Positions 1 through 6,413 of a stretch of 12,064 bases of DNA are shown piece by piece. Each line of letters begins with the position of its first letter. The stretch's first letter is position 1. The notes beneath the pieces are model-generated. The model made no database searches, was not told the origin of the DNA, and saw nothing but the letters and a program-made list of their open reading frames with translations. A program made the position numbers and the translations under genes. This DNA comes from an uncultured Actinomycetes bacterium (GTDB lineage: Bacteria > Actinomycetota > Aquicultoria > CAJVYJ01): assembly GCA_913009475.1 (NCBI GenBank), contig CAJVYJ010000041.1, forward strand, positions 1 to 12,064, read 5' to 3'.

Positions 1-43
1 GGCGATTTTTTTGGTGGTCATGTTGAGTTTCTTTTTTTTTTTT
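1..43. other. Non-genomic contig end: unassigned bases plus poly-T
   Basis: Bases 32-43 are a run of 12 T directly outside the adapter, and 1-31 are T-rich sequence with no recognisable gene. The Illumina P5 flow-cell oligo carries a T spacer before this adapter, so the run fits read-through into that spacer (inference). The outermost bases are probably noise and should be trimmed. The open frame that starts at 11 on the plus strand is mostly adapter translation and is not a gene. Confidence 0.85.
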
Positions 44-101
44 AATGATACGGCGACCACCGAGATCTACACTCTTTCCCTACACGACGCTCTTCCGATC
101 T
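44..101 (+). other. Illumina P5/TruSeq universal adapter (contamination)
   Basis: This 58-nt stretch begins AATGATACGGCGACCACC and ends CTCTTCCGATCT. It matches the standard Illumina P5 plus read-1 primer sequence over its full length, as I know it. It is library-preparation sequence, not genome. On the minus strand it adds the false tail IGRASCRERV to the MiaB frame; on the plus strand it encodes the peptide NDTATTEIYTLSLHDALPI. Both are familiar adapter-derived peptides in protein databases. Confidence 0.99.
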
Positions 102-834
102 CAATTACATCGTCACTAAGATCCTTAGGGTGCGAGGTTGTAAATCTAAGACGCTTCAATCCCCTAATGGAAGCGACTTTTTTTAGCAGCGCTCCAAATC
201 GAGGAAGACCATAGAGGTCACGTCCATAAGAATTTACATTTTGTCCTAAAAGCGTCACTTCAATAACGCCTCCCAGCACCAGCTCGGTAATTTCCGCGAT
301 TATCTCCTCTATGGTCCGGCTTTTTTCAGGACCTCTTACGTAAGGAACTATACAATAGCTGCAATAATTATTACAGCCCGAAGTTATCTGTACCCAGGCA
401 TGATAATCATGTGATTTACGCGCTTTAACACTGCTGATGGAGGTGGTGTCAGATGATATATCACAAATCTTTTGCTCTTTGCGGGCCGCTTTAATTAATT
501 GCGGCAATCGCAGATGATTATTAGTCCCAAAAACAATATCAACATGCGGCAGCCTCTTCTGTAAAACCTCTCCGTCACGTTGCGCCAAGCAACCGCCGAC
601 CGCCAAAATTACTTCCGGATGTTCGGTTTTAAGTTCTTTAAGTGCCGCCACATTGCCATAAAGGCGATCGTCAGCGTGTTCACGCACGCAACAAGTATTG
701 TAGATTATCACTTTGGCCTGGTTAATATCAGCCGTCTCTTTATATCCGTTTTCCGATAATAAACCGGCTAAACGCCCGGAATCGTGTTTATTCATCTGAC
801 ACCCAAAGGTTTTAATAATAAATTTTTCAGTCAT
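102..834 (-). CDS. miaB: tRNA-2-methylthio-N6-dimethylallyladenosine synthase MiaB, C-terminally truncated
   Basis: MiaB is a radical-SAM methylthiotransferase that adds a methylthio group to i6A37 in tRNA, using two 4Fe-4S clusters in the cytoplasm. The N-terminal UPF0004 domain has its three cluster cysteines, C12 (in FGCQMN), C48 (in NTCCVRE) and C82 (in GGCLAQR). The radical-SAM motif is CNNYCSYC, with C154, C158 and C161. The RG-specific features (CCVREHA, LGQNVNSYG) favour MiaB over RimO or MtaB. Only about 244 residues are genomic, ending SDDVI; the family is about 440 residues, so the rest of the radical-SAM barrel and the TRAM domain are missing because the contig is cut by adapter at 101. 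This is an assembly boundary, not a pseudogene. The start is ATG at 834. No Shine-Dalgarno precedes it, but TACAAT lies six bases upstream. miaB is last in the visible gene run, 37 bases after the PHP gene. Confidence 0.95.
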
Positions 835-840
835 AAGGCA

Positions 841-846
841 ATTGTA
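841..846 (-). promoter_or_regulatory. Possible -10 element giving a leaderless miaB transcript
   Basis: On the minus strand TACAAT (five of six to TATAAT) ends six bases before the miaB ATG, and no Shine-Dalgarno lies between. Transcription would then begin at or next to the A of the start codon. No convincing -35 is seen 16-18 bases upstream, where CTGCTA stands at spacing 17. The site lies in an AT-rich 37-base gap, so chance is possible. Confidence 0.3.
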
Positions 847-871
847 ACAAAAAAATAGTAATATAGCAGCT

Positions 872-1690
872 CTAACGCCTTTTCAATTTAAATAAGGCGG
901 CAGCGGTGGAATCAGGCACCATAACCGTCCCGATAAGCAGACCTCGGCTGGAGCCGGGACCATGGCAATCAGAGCCACCAGTCGTTATCAGTTTTAATTC
1001 CTTTGCCAGCCGAAGATAACGTTCAGTCTGTTGCGCGGAATGTTCGCTGTGGTAAACTTCCAACCCCTGCAGGCCCGCTTCAACGAATTCCGGGATTAAT
1101 TTATCTACATGCGATATCCCCGGATGCGCCAACACTGCGATACCTTCAGCTTGATGAATGATTTTAATAATTTCCGCTACAGAGTAAGCTGTTTTTTCTA
1201 CGTAAGCCGGTGAATGTCGTCCCAGATACTTATCAAAAGCTGATTGCATATCTTCAACATAACCTTTTTTAAGCATTACCTTGGCAATATGAGCGCGTCC
1301 TAAGGCCCCGGCCCCAGCTTCTTCAAGTATATCGTCTAAAGATATATCTATCTTCATTTCCCGCAACTTTTCGACGATTTTTTGGGCCCTGTCGTAACGC
1401 GTTTTACGAAGCCGGCTGAGAATTTTTTTAAACTCAACATCTTTGTAATCGATGAAATATCCGAGAATATGTATGTCCATGCCCGCGACATCGGAGCTCA
1501 TTTCTATGCCGGGGATGACCGCGATTCCTCTTTTGTTGCCGGCCGCCATACTCTCATCAACCGACTGAACGCTATCGTGGTCCGTTACGGATATAGTTGT
1601 TAAATTTAACGCAGACGCCAACTTTATCAATTCAATTGGGTTTAAACTGCCGTCAGAGGCAATTGTGTGCAGATGTAAATCGACAGCCAT
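872..1690 (-). CDS. PHP-domain phosphoesterase (RNase AM / nucleoside 3',5'-bisphosphate phosphatase type)
   Basis: This 272-residue protein is a PHP-family metal-dependent phosphoesterase. The metal-binding motifs appear in order: DLHLH (H6, H8) with D13, TDHD (37-39), E63 in GIEMS, GRAH (H134), LAHPG (H189), YHSEH (H214, H217) and SDCHG (D241, H243). The length and the inserted middle segment (about 85-165) match the stand-alone YciV/TrpH-like family. Characterised members remove phosphate from nucleoside 3',5'-bisphosphates or trim RNA 5' ends; which of these applies here is inference. The start is ATG at 1690, five bases after the spoVS stop, with only a weak Shine-Dalgarno, so translational coupling to spoVS is likely. 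It is followed by miaB. All metal ligands seem present, so it should be active. Confidence 0.9.
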   Translation of the reverse strand: MAVDLHLHTIASDGSLNPIELIKLASALNLTTISVTDHDSVQSVDESMAAGNKRGIAVIPGIEMSSDVAGMDIHILGYFIDYKDVEFKKILSRLRKTRYDRAQKIVEKLREMKIDISLDDILEEAGAGALGRAHIAKVMLKKGYVEDMQSAFDKYLGRHSPAYVEKTAYSVAEIIKIIHQAEGIAVLAHPGISHVDKLIPEFVEAGLQGLEVYHSEHSAQQTERYLRLAKELKLITTGGSDCHGPGSSRGLLIGTVMVPDSTAAALFKLKRR

Positions 1691-1695
1691 TTAAA

Positions 1696-1956
1696 CTATC
1701 TGGATTCGACAAAAAGCTTAATACCGGTTCTTTCCTGTCCATCAATTATTATTTCCGAGAAGGAAGGAATACAAACTAGTTCCACCCCACTTGGCGCTAC
1801 AAAACCTCGAGCTATTGCGATAGCCTTGATGGCTTGGTTTAAAGCTCCGGCACCAATTACATGGAGCTCAGCGTTTCCATACTCTCTTAAAACACCTGCA
1901 AGCGCCCCGGCAACTGAGTTTGGACTGGATTTTGATGATACCTTCAATATTTCCAC
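1696..1956 (-). CDS. spoVS: Stage V sporulation protein S (SpoVS), Alba-like small protein
   Basis: This 86-residue protein matches SpoVS along its full length: MEILKVSSKSSPNSVAGALA at the start, the central VIGAGALNQAIKAIAIARG segment, and an IPSFSEIIIDGQERTGIK end. SpoVS has an Alba-like fold and is thought to bind nucleic acid. In B. subtilis it affects septation and spore-coat assembly, but it also occurs in bacteria that do not sporulate, so its presence does not prove sporulation. The start is GTG at 1956, set by a perfect AGGAGG at 1964-1969 with a seven-base spacer, the strongest ribosome site in the window. High expression is therefore likely. It sits between a GHKL ATPase upstream and the PHP gene downstream. 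In B. subtilis it also lies between rny-ymdB and miaB. Confidence 0.96.
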   Translation of the reverse strand: MEILKVSSKSSPNSVAGALAGVLREYGNAELHVIGAGALNQAIKAIAIARGFVAPSGVELVCIPSFSEIIIDGQERTGIKLFVESR

Positions 1957-1963
1957 TAATATT

Positions 1964-1969
1964 CCTCCT
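1964..1969 (-). promoter_or_regulatory. Strong Shine-Dalgarno of spoVS
   Basis: AGGAGG on the minus strand lies seven bases before GTG at 1956. It fixes the non-ATG start of spoVS and predicts strong translation. Confidence 0.85.
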
Positions 1970-2027
1970 AGACTGCTGCTTTCCCTGCTGTTACGTAAAC
2001 TGCGAAATTGTTTATAAATATTACCGC

Positions 2028-3125
2028 TTAAATATTGCTGTCCTCATCGGGCTCAATCGAAAAACTAATATCTATTTTTTTCCTGCCATATCTTATCTTC
2101 GGTTTATCTCGCATCTTAATAAAGTATTTTTCACCTAGGTGTAGGAAATTATCTATTACTGCTTGAGCAAATGCCTCTCTGTCATACGCAGAGATATTTT
2201 TGGTAAAATTTCTCTTATCGCTGTATATACCGGACGAAACGACATAGCGAACCCGCGTCTTTTTCTCTTCATTCTTATTAATAGCCTCCGGCAGCTCTCT
2301 AGCCGGCGCAACCTCTCCGGAAATAATTCTGTGGGCGGTACGCAATGAAATCCTCATATCAAAAAATATTTGAGCCTGAGCCGATAGGCCGGCTGCTCTC
2401 GCCCTTGCCGGTCGACGCCAAAAAGGCAGTTCATTTAGTGATATCACCTCTGGTAATGGAAGTTTTTTAGACTCATGAATCATAGCTGATATTATCTCCG
2501 CCGGAGTCCCTAAGAAGAGTGAAATATCTTGATGATTAAAAGCAAACTCCGTCATAATCCGAGGAATATTGTGGGGACCGCTAAAATATCGCTGACCTTC
2601 TTCATTTTTTACTCGGGGAAAAGTAGATTGGTCGTGAAGCTCAGGCAATTTAGAAGTATCCGCGTTTAAAGAAAACACCGTTCCTAAACCAAGAGCGGAT
2701 GCCGCCAATTTATTCTCAGCAAAACTGGATTTTATCGAAAAAAGAGCCATACCCCGACCATGGATCCCGTAACTATCTTGAACTACTTTTTCTAACCTGG
2801 AAGTAACTCGAGGCTCAAATATCTTTTCACGCATATTGGTGGGGACCCCGCTGCCGTCATCAATTACCCTAAGATGCCTACGACCGGTCTTGTCGCGGCT
2901 TGTCGATACGAATATGCGCCGTGAACCGGCATCGCGCGCATTTCTTAATAACTCGATAAGACAATCTTCGACGCTTTTAATATCTTGTAGCGCTTGGCGC
3001 CGTTCAGCCTCGCTTAGATGTAGGCGAAAAAATCCCGAACCTAAGTCTTCGTCGATTTTTAGAAATTTTTCTCCAACAAGACCGGTAACAAAATCGATTA
3101 GTTTATCAGAGTTGTTAGCCCCCAT
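2028..3125 (-). CDS. GHKL-superfamily ATP-binding protein of unknown function
   Basis: I do not recognise a named family for this 365-residue protein. Its N-terminal part carries a GHKL (gyrase, Hsp90, histidine kinase, MutL) ATP-binding fold: N-box ELLRNARDAGS (E58, N62, D65), G1 box DDGSG (89-93), a histidine-kinase-like KIFEPRVTSR (101-110), G2 box YGIHGRGMAL (119-128) and a G3-like GLGTVFSL (about 146-153). It lacks an obvious phospho-acceptor histidine, membrane segment or signal peptide, so it should be cytoplasmic. The C-terminal 200 residues are basic and unlike MutL or gyrase transducer domains that I know. The start is ATG at 3125 with AAGGA six bases upstream. It lies between rny and spoVS, the place held by ymdB in B. 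subtilis. A role in RNA decay or developmental control would be pure inference from position. Divergent MutL-like or histidine-kinase-derived ATPases are alternatives. Confidence 0.75.
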   Translation of the reverse strand: MGANNSDKLIDFVTGLVGEKFLKIDEDLGSGFFRLHLSEAERRQALQDIKSVEDCLIELLRNARDAGSRRIFVSTSRDKTGRRHLRVIDDGSGVPTNMREKIFEPRVTSRLEKVVQDSYGIHGRGMALFSIKSSFAENKLAASALGLGTVFSLNADTSKLPELHDQSTFPRVKNEEGQRYFSGPHNIPRIMTEFAFNHQDISLFLGTPAEIISAMIHESKKLPLPEVISLNELPFWRRPARARAAGLSAQAQIFFDMRISLRTAHRIISGEVAPARELPEAINKNEEKKTRVRYVVSSGIYSDKRNFTKNISAYDREAFAQAVIDNFLHLGEKYFIKMRDKPKIRYGRKKIDISFSIEPDEDSNI

Positions 3126-3261
3126 AATCCATCCTTAAGCCACAGATAATCATAGTTTGTTCAATGCTTACTTTACCAGTAGTCGCATAAAATATCATCT
3201 ATATAATTTATGGATGCTTAAAGCTTTCGGCTTCGAACTATGAGCTTTGCTTAAAGTTTAA

Positions 3262-3289
3262 ATGTCAAGATTGAAGATTTGACCCCTTT
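3262..3289 (-). repeat. REP-like GGGGTCAAAT sequence abutting the rny stop codon
   Basis: On the minus strand the bases directly after rny read AAAAGGGGTCAAATCTTC and continue AATCTTGACAT, with GTCAA and TTGAC arms facing each other. The form (GGGG start immediately after a stop codon, partial palindrome) resembles the GGGGAC arm found after rimO in this window and repeats associated with IS200-like transposases. Only one copy is visible here, so calling it a repeat is inference. Confidence 0.3.
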
Positions 3290-4825
3290 TTATTTGGCGT
3301 ATTCAATCGAACGATTTTCTCTGATGACAATAACTTTTATTTGCCCGGGATATTGGAGTTGCTCCTCAATATCCTTTGCAATTTCTCTTGCTAATAAAGT
3401 CGCCTCATTGTCATCTATCTCACCCGGTTTTACCATTATCCTTATTTCTCTTCCCGCCTGCATAGCGTAGGATTTTTCCACGCCTTTATATGATTCAGCT
3501 AAGGTCTCTAATTTTTCTAAGCGTTTAATATAATTTTCCAGCATCTCTCTTCTGGCACCCGGGCGCGACGCCGATATGGCGTCGGCGGACTGGACCAGGA
3601 TCGCCTCAATAGTTTTTGGTTCGACATCAGCATGATGAGCTTCTATGGGATGGCAAACTACAGGACTTTCATTTAAGCGTTTTGCGAGATCGGCGCCGAT
3701 AACCGCGTGCGGTCCCTCGACTTCATGGTCGATCGCCTTACCTATATCATGAAGTAACCCCGACCGTTTAGCCAAAGCTTCGTCCGCGTTAAGCTCAGCC
3801 GCCATCATGGCCGCTAAATGCGCTACCTCGATTGAATGTTGTAAAACATTCTGGCCGTAACTGGTACGATATCTTAACCGTCCCAACACCCGCACCAGCT
3901 CAGGATGGAGCCCATGGACACCTGTCTCAAAAACCGCCTTCTCACCGGCTTCTCTTATCTCATTGTCAACCTCAACCTTAGACTTTTGGTATATCTCTTC
4001 TATTCGAGCCGGATGAATGCGGCCGTCGGTTATCAATTTATCCAACGTTAATCGCGCTATCTCTCTTCTCACAGGGTCAAAACTAGAGAGTATAACCGCT
4101 TCCGGCGTATCATCAATAATTAAATTTATGCCGGTAACCGTCTCAAACGCACGTATATTTCTGCCTTCCCGACCGATAATCCGGCCCTTCATCTCATCAT
4201 TTGGCAGCGGGAGAACGGAAACTGTTGTAGCCGCGGTATGGTCGGCGGCACACCTTTGAATAGCCAATGTAATAATACTGCGAGCTCTCTTTTCAGCTTC
4301 TTCTCTGGCTTCAGCCTCAACATTACGTATCATTACGGCGGCATCATATTTAACTTCGTCTTCGATTTTCTTTAATAAGAGTTCCTTAGCCTGACTACTG
4401 GTTAAAGCGGCAATATTTTCCAGAACTTTTTTCTGCTCATCAATGACCGTGGTTAATTCATCTTGCTCCTTCTTAACTTTTTCTCTCTCCGAAGCGAGCT
4501 CTCTCTCCTTCTCCTCCAGCTTATTTGCGCGTTTATCGATATTGGACTCTTTTTCGCCTATGCGCTTTTCCAACTTATGTAATTCTGAGCGCCTCTCCTT
4601 GGCTTCCTTCTCAGCCTCTTGTCGCATCGTATAAATTTGATCTTTAGCGCCGATAATAGCCTCTTTTTTAGCTGCTTCAGCTTTTTTGCCGGCTTCCCCG
4701 AGTATCCTCGCTGATTCATCTTCAGCTGATTTAATTTTAGCCTCAGAAATAAGTCTACGTACAAAAAAACCGGCAACCGCGCCGATAATCGCCCCCAATA
4801 TGACCCCAATAATAATATTAACCAT
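3290..4825 (-). CDS. rny: Ribonuclease Y
   Basis: RNase Y is the membrane-anchored endoribonuclease that starts mRNA decay in many Gram-positive bacteria. The 511-residue protein shows the full domain order: an N-terminal membrane helix (about 3-23, VNIIIGVILGAIIGAVAG), a long charged coiled coil (about 30-180), a KH domain with GRIIGREGRNIR (about 214-225), and an HD domain whose catalytic HD is in LLHDIGKAID (H359, D360). The length matches the family, about 520. The frame opens at GTG 4840, but that codon lies inside the ribosome site: GGAGGAG precedes ATG at 4825 by six bases, so I start at 4825. It has its own promoter at 5006-5034 and an intrinsic terminator just before its ribosome site, which suggests regulated read-through. 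A separate neighbour upstream is recA; downstream is the GHKL ATPase. Confidence 0.97.
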   Translation of the reverse strand: MVNIIIGVILGAIIGAVAGFFVRRLISEAKIKSAEDESARILGEAGKKAEAAKKEAIIGAKDQIYTMRQEAEKEAKERRSELHKLEKRIGEKESNIDKRANKLEEKERELASEREKVKKEQDELTTVIDEQKKVLENIAALTSSQAKELLLKKIEDEVKYDAAVMIRNVEAEAREEAEKRARSIITLAIQRCAADHTAATTVSVLPLPNDEMKGRIIGREGRNIRAFETVTGINLIIDDTPEAVILSSFDPVRREIARLTLDKLITDGRIHPARIEEIYQKSKVEVDNEIREAGEKAVFETGVHGLHPELVRVLGRLRYRTSYGQNVLQHSIEVAHLAAMMAAELNADEALAKRSGLLHDIGKAIDHEVEGPHAVIGADLAKRLNESPVVCHPIEAHHADVEPKTIEAILVQSADAISASRPGARREMLENYIKRLEKLETLAESYKGVEKSYAMQAGREIRIMVKPGEIDDNEATLLAREIAKDIEEQLQYPGQIKVIVIRENRSIEYAK

Positions 4826-4847
4826 CTTATTCTCCTCCACTTAAAAA

Positions 4848-4865
4848 GCCGAGCATCTGCTCGGC
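4848..4865 (-). terminator. Intrinsic terminator just upstream of the rny ribosome site
   Basis: GCCGAGC-AGAT-GCTCGGC forms a perfect 7-bp GC-rich stem with a four-base loop on the minus strand. It is followed at once by five T (4843-4847) and preceded by six T. It ends 22 bases before the rny start codon, with GGAGGAG directly after. It can end recA transcripts. Because the likely rny promoter lies upstream of it, it may also act as an attenuator for rny. Confidence 0.75.
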
Positions 4866-4875
4866 AAAAAACACT

Positions 4876-4909
4876 TTAAAAGTAAAAAGCAATTGCTTTT
4901 TACTTTTAA
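4876..4909. repeat. Perfect 34-nt AT-rich palindrome in the rny leader
   Basis: Two 17-base arms meet at 4892/4893 with no mismatch (TTAAAAGTAAAAAGCAA and its complement). On the minus strand it would form a hairpin between the rny promoter and the terminator at 4848-4865. A related near-copy of the arm (ACTTAAAAGT) lies just upstream in the transcript, at about 4910-4920, so alternative pairings are possible. Its role may be as part of an attenuator, a processing site or a protein-binding site. Confidence 0.6.
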
Positions 4910-4937
4910 CTTTTAAGTTATATTATATTTTTTTAAT

Positions 4938-4991
4938 TCAGTCCATTAATAACAATAAATATATTAAAATCTGTATTACCAGATAAAGCAT
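4938..4991 (-). CDS. Possible 17-codon leucine-rich leader peptide upstream of rny
   Basis: An ATG at 4991 opens a frame of 17 codons ending in TGA at 4938: MLYLVIQILIYLLLLMD. Seven of the 17 residues are leucine. It would begin about eight bases after the predicted rny transcription start and lies before the palindrome and terminator, the geometry of a translation-sensed attenuator. There is no Shine-Dalgarno and the DNA is AT-rich, which by itself gives many TTA and ATA codons, so this may well be chance. Confidence 0.18.
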   Translation of the reverse strand: MLYLVIQILIYLLLLMD

Positions 4992-5005
4992 TCTTTGCCA
5001 TTTCG

Positions 5006-5034
5006 ATGTTACAACTTATCTCTATTAAGGTCAA
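5006..5034 (-). promoter_or_regulatory. Sigma-A-type promoter for rny
   Basis: On the minus strand TTGACC (5029-5034) and TAACAT (5006-5011) are separated by exactly 17 bases, five and four of six matches to consensus. The predicted transcription start is near 4999, giving rny a leader of about 170 nt that contains the palindrome and terminator. It lies just after the recA stop at 5053. Confidence 0.6.
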
Positions 5035-5052
5035 GAAAATATCGATAATAAA

Positions 5053-6138
5053 TCAATCGCGCGCCTTAACTTTATCATCCGGATTCGATTTTTTTTCCTC
5101 CGGCTTTTTTAACTCCGGTTTCTCGTCTTTGTCCGTCTTATTTGTGGAATCATTTTTTAATCCTATTTGCGCTCTAACTTGACTCTCCAGGGTTGCCATT
5201 AAATCAGCATTTTCTTTTAAAAATTGTTTAGCGCTCTCTCGTCCCTGTCCCAACCGCTGTTCACCATAGTTATACCAAGAGCCGCTTTTAGCGATAATTC
5301 CAGTCTCGACCCCGATATCTATTATGCTTCCCTCCTTAGAGATACCTTCTCCGTACATAATATCAAACTCCGCTTTCTTAAAAGGAGGCGACATCTTATT
5401 CTTGACGACTTTAGCCCGCACTTGGTTGCCGATAATTTCAGCGCCTTGCTTTATCGAACCGATACGACGAATATCTATGCGTATCGACGCGTAAAACTTT
5501 AACGCGCGGCCACCGGTCGTAGTCTCCGGATTGCCAAACATAACCCCGATTTTTTGCCTTAGTTGATTTATAAAAATCGCTGTCGTATTCGACTTGCTGA
5601 TGGCTCCCGTCAGTTTCCGCATAGCTTGTGACATCAGTCGCGCTTGCAGCCCCATATGCGCGTCACCCATCTCACCCTCTATCTCCGCCCTGGGCACCAG
5701 CGCCGCGACTGAATCCACAACAATAACATCGATAGCGCCGCTTCTAATAAGCATCTCGACAATCTCTAATGCTTGTTCGCCCGTATCCGGCTGTGAGACA
5801 AGTAAATTATCAACATCGACGCCCAATCTCCGAGCATAAATCGGATCAAGAGCGTGTTCGGCATCGATAAAAGCAGCGATACCGCCGTCTTTCTGAGCTT
5901 CCGCCATTATTTGCAGCGATAACGTTGTTTTACCTGAAGATTCCGGCCCGTAGATCTCAACAACGCGCCCGCGCGGAACCCCGCCTATCCCTAAGGCCAC
6001 GTCCAAAGCCAATGAGCCGGTAGGAATAACCGCTATATCCAAACGATGACTATGATCGCCCAGTTTCATTAAAGCGCCTTTGCCAAACTTTCTCTCGATC
6101 TGCTCTTTAGTTATCTCCAGAACCTTATCGCGTTCCAT
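5053..6138 (-). CDS. recA: Recombinase RecA
   Basis: RecA polymerises on single-stranded DNA, drives strand exchange in recombination repair, and triggers LexA self-cleavage in the SOS response. The 361-residue protein has the Walker A box GPESSGKT (64-71), the DAEHALD segment, Walker B DVIVVDSVAAL, the L1/L2 loop regions (EGEMGDAHMGLQARLMSQA; NQLRQKIGVMFGNPETTTGG) and a charged lysine/glutamate/aspartate-rich C-terminal tail (last 30 residues). The open frame extends upstream to 6165, but GGGAGG at 6143-6148 lies four bases before ATG at 6138, giving the usual N-terminus MERDKVLEITKEQIERKFG. Expression is very likely SOS-controlled by the LexA operator at 6417-6430, followed by a leader of about 260 nt. 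No recX is seen next to it. The terminator before rny probably ends most recA transcripts. Confidence 0.98.
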   Translation of the reverse strand: MERDKVLEITKEQIERKFGKGALMKLGDHSHRLDIAVIPTGSLALDVALGIGGVPRGRVVEIYGPESSGKTTLSLQIMAEAQKDGGIAAFIDAEHALDPIYARRLGVDVDNLLVSQPDTGEQALEIVEMLIRSGAIDVIVVDSVAALVPRAEIEGEMGDAHMGLQARLMSQAMRKLTGAISKSNTTAIFINQLRQKIGVMFGNPETTTGGRALKFYASIRIDIRRIGSIKQGAEIIGNQVRAKVVKNKMSPPFKKAEFDIMYGEGISKEGSIIDIGVETGIIAKSGSWYNYGEQRLGQGRESAKQFLKENADLMATLESQVRAQIGLKNDSTNKTDKDEKPELKKPEEKKSNPDDKVKARD

Positions 6139-6413
6139 ATATCCTCCCTTTTCCATACTTAACACCGATTCAATCCCTACACTCGCTACGCTCGCAATTG
6201 TAATATCAAATTATAAGATTAATTATATCGCAATCTTCGCGGTTACGCGTGTTTATTATCAGAGTTATCAGAGCAAGCTCTGATGTTACACGTATACCCT
6301 CGCCCTTCTAACCGCTACGCTCATAAAGCGCCAGATAAACTGGTGCGCTACACGGTTTACATTCTTACCCCGTCACCCCGGCCCCGCTACTTTTGATGCC
6401 GATTTAATTTCTA
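6139..6413 (-). promoter_or_regulatory. Long structured 5' leader of recA
   Basis: About 260 nt separate the LexA-controlled promoter from recA, with no credible gene. Several inverted repeats are present: ATCAGAG-CTTG-CTCTGAT at 6267-6284, enclosed by CGTGT/ACACG arms (6248-6252, 6288-6292); CGCG-TAAC-CGCG at 6238-6249; and AACCG/CGGTT arms (6310-6314, 6353-6357) around an AGCGC/GCGCT hairpin. A 9-bp direct tandem repeat (TTATCAGAG) spans 6256-6273, and CGCTACGCTC occurs twice (about 6184 and 6313). The structure suggests a regulated or processed mRNA leader; I recognise no known riboswitch. Confidence 0.4.

Noticed and set aside
11..214. Plus-strand open frame of 67 codons
   Set aside because: It is mostly poly-T and adapter translation (including LSLHDALPI), running antisense into miaB.
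2836..3138. Plus-strand open frame of 100 codons antisense to the GHKL gene
   Set aside because: Shadow frame of a well-supported minus-strand gene; no ribosome site and no recognisable motif.
3205..3260. Hairpin from the repeated GCTTAAAG motifs after rny as a terminator
   Set aside because: The two copies are direct repeats, the possible stem needs a bulge, and no T-run follows; not convincing as a terminator.
3250..3285. TTGACA on the minus strand as a promoter for the GHKL gene
   Set aside because: No good -10 lies at 16-18 bases; TTGACA here is part of the REP-like sequence.
4558..4809. Minus-strand 83-codon frame inside rny
   Set aside because: Out-of-frame overlap with the RNase Y coiled coil; basic low-complexity translation, no ribosome site.
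6290..6330. 12-codon ATG frame in the recA leader
   Set aside because: No ribosome site and an ordinary chance length; the inverted repeats explain the region better.
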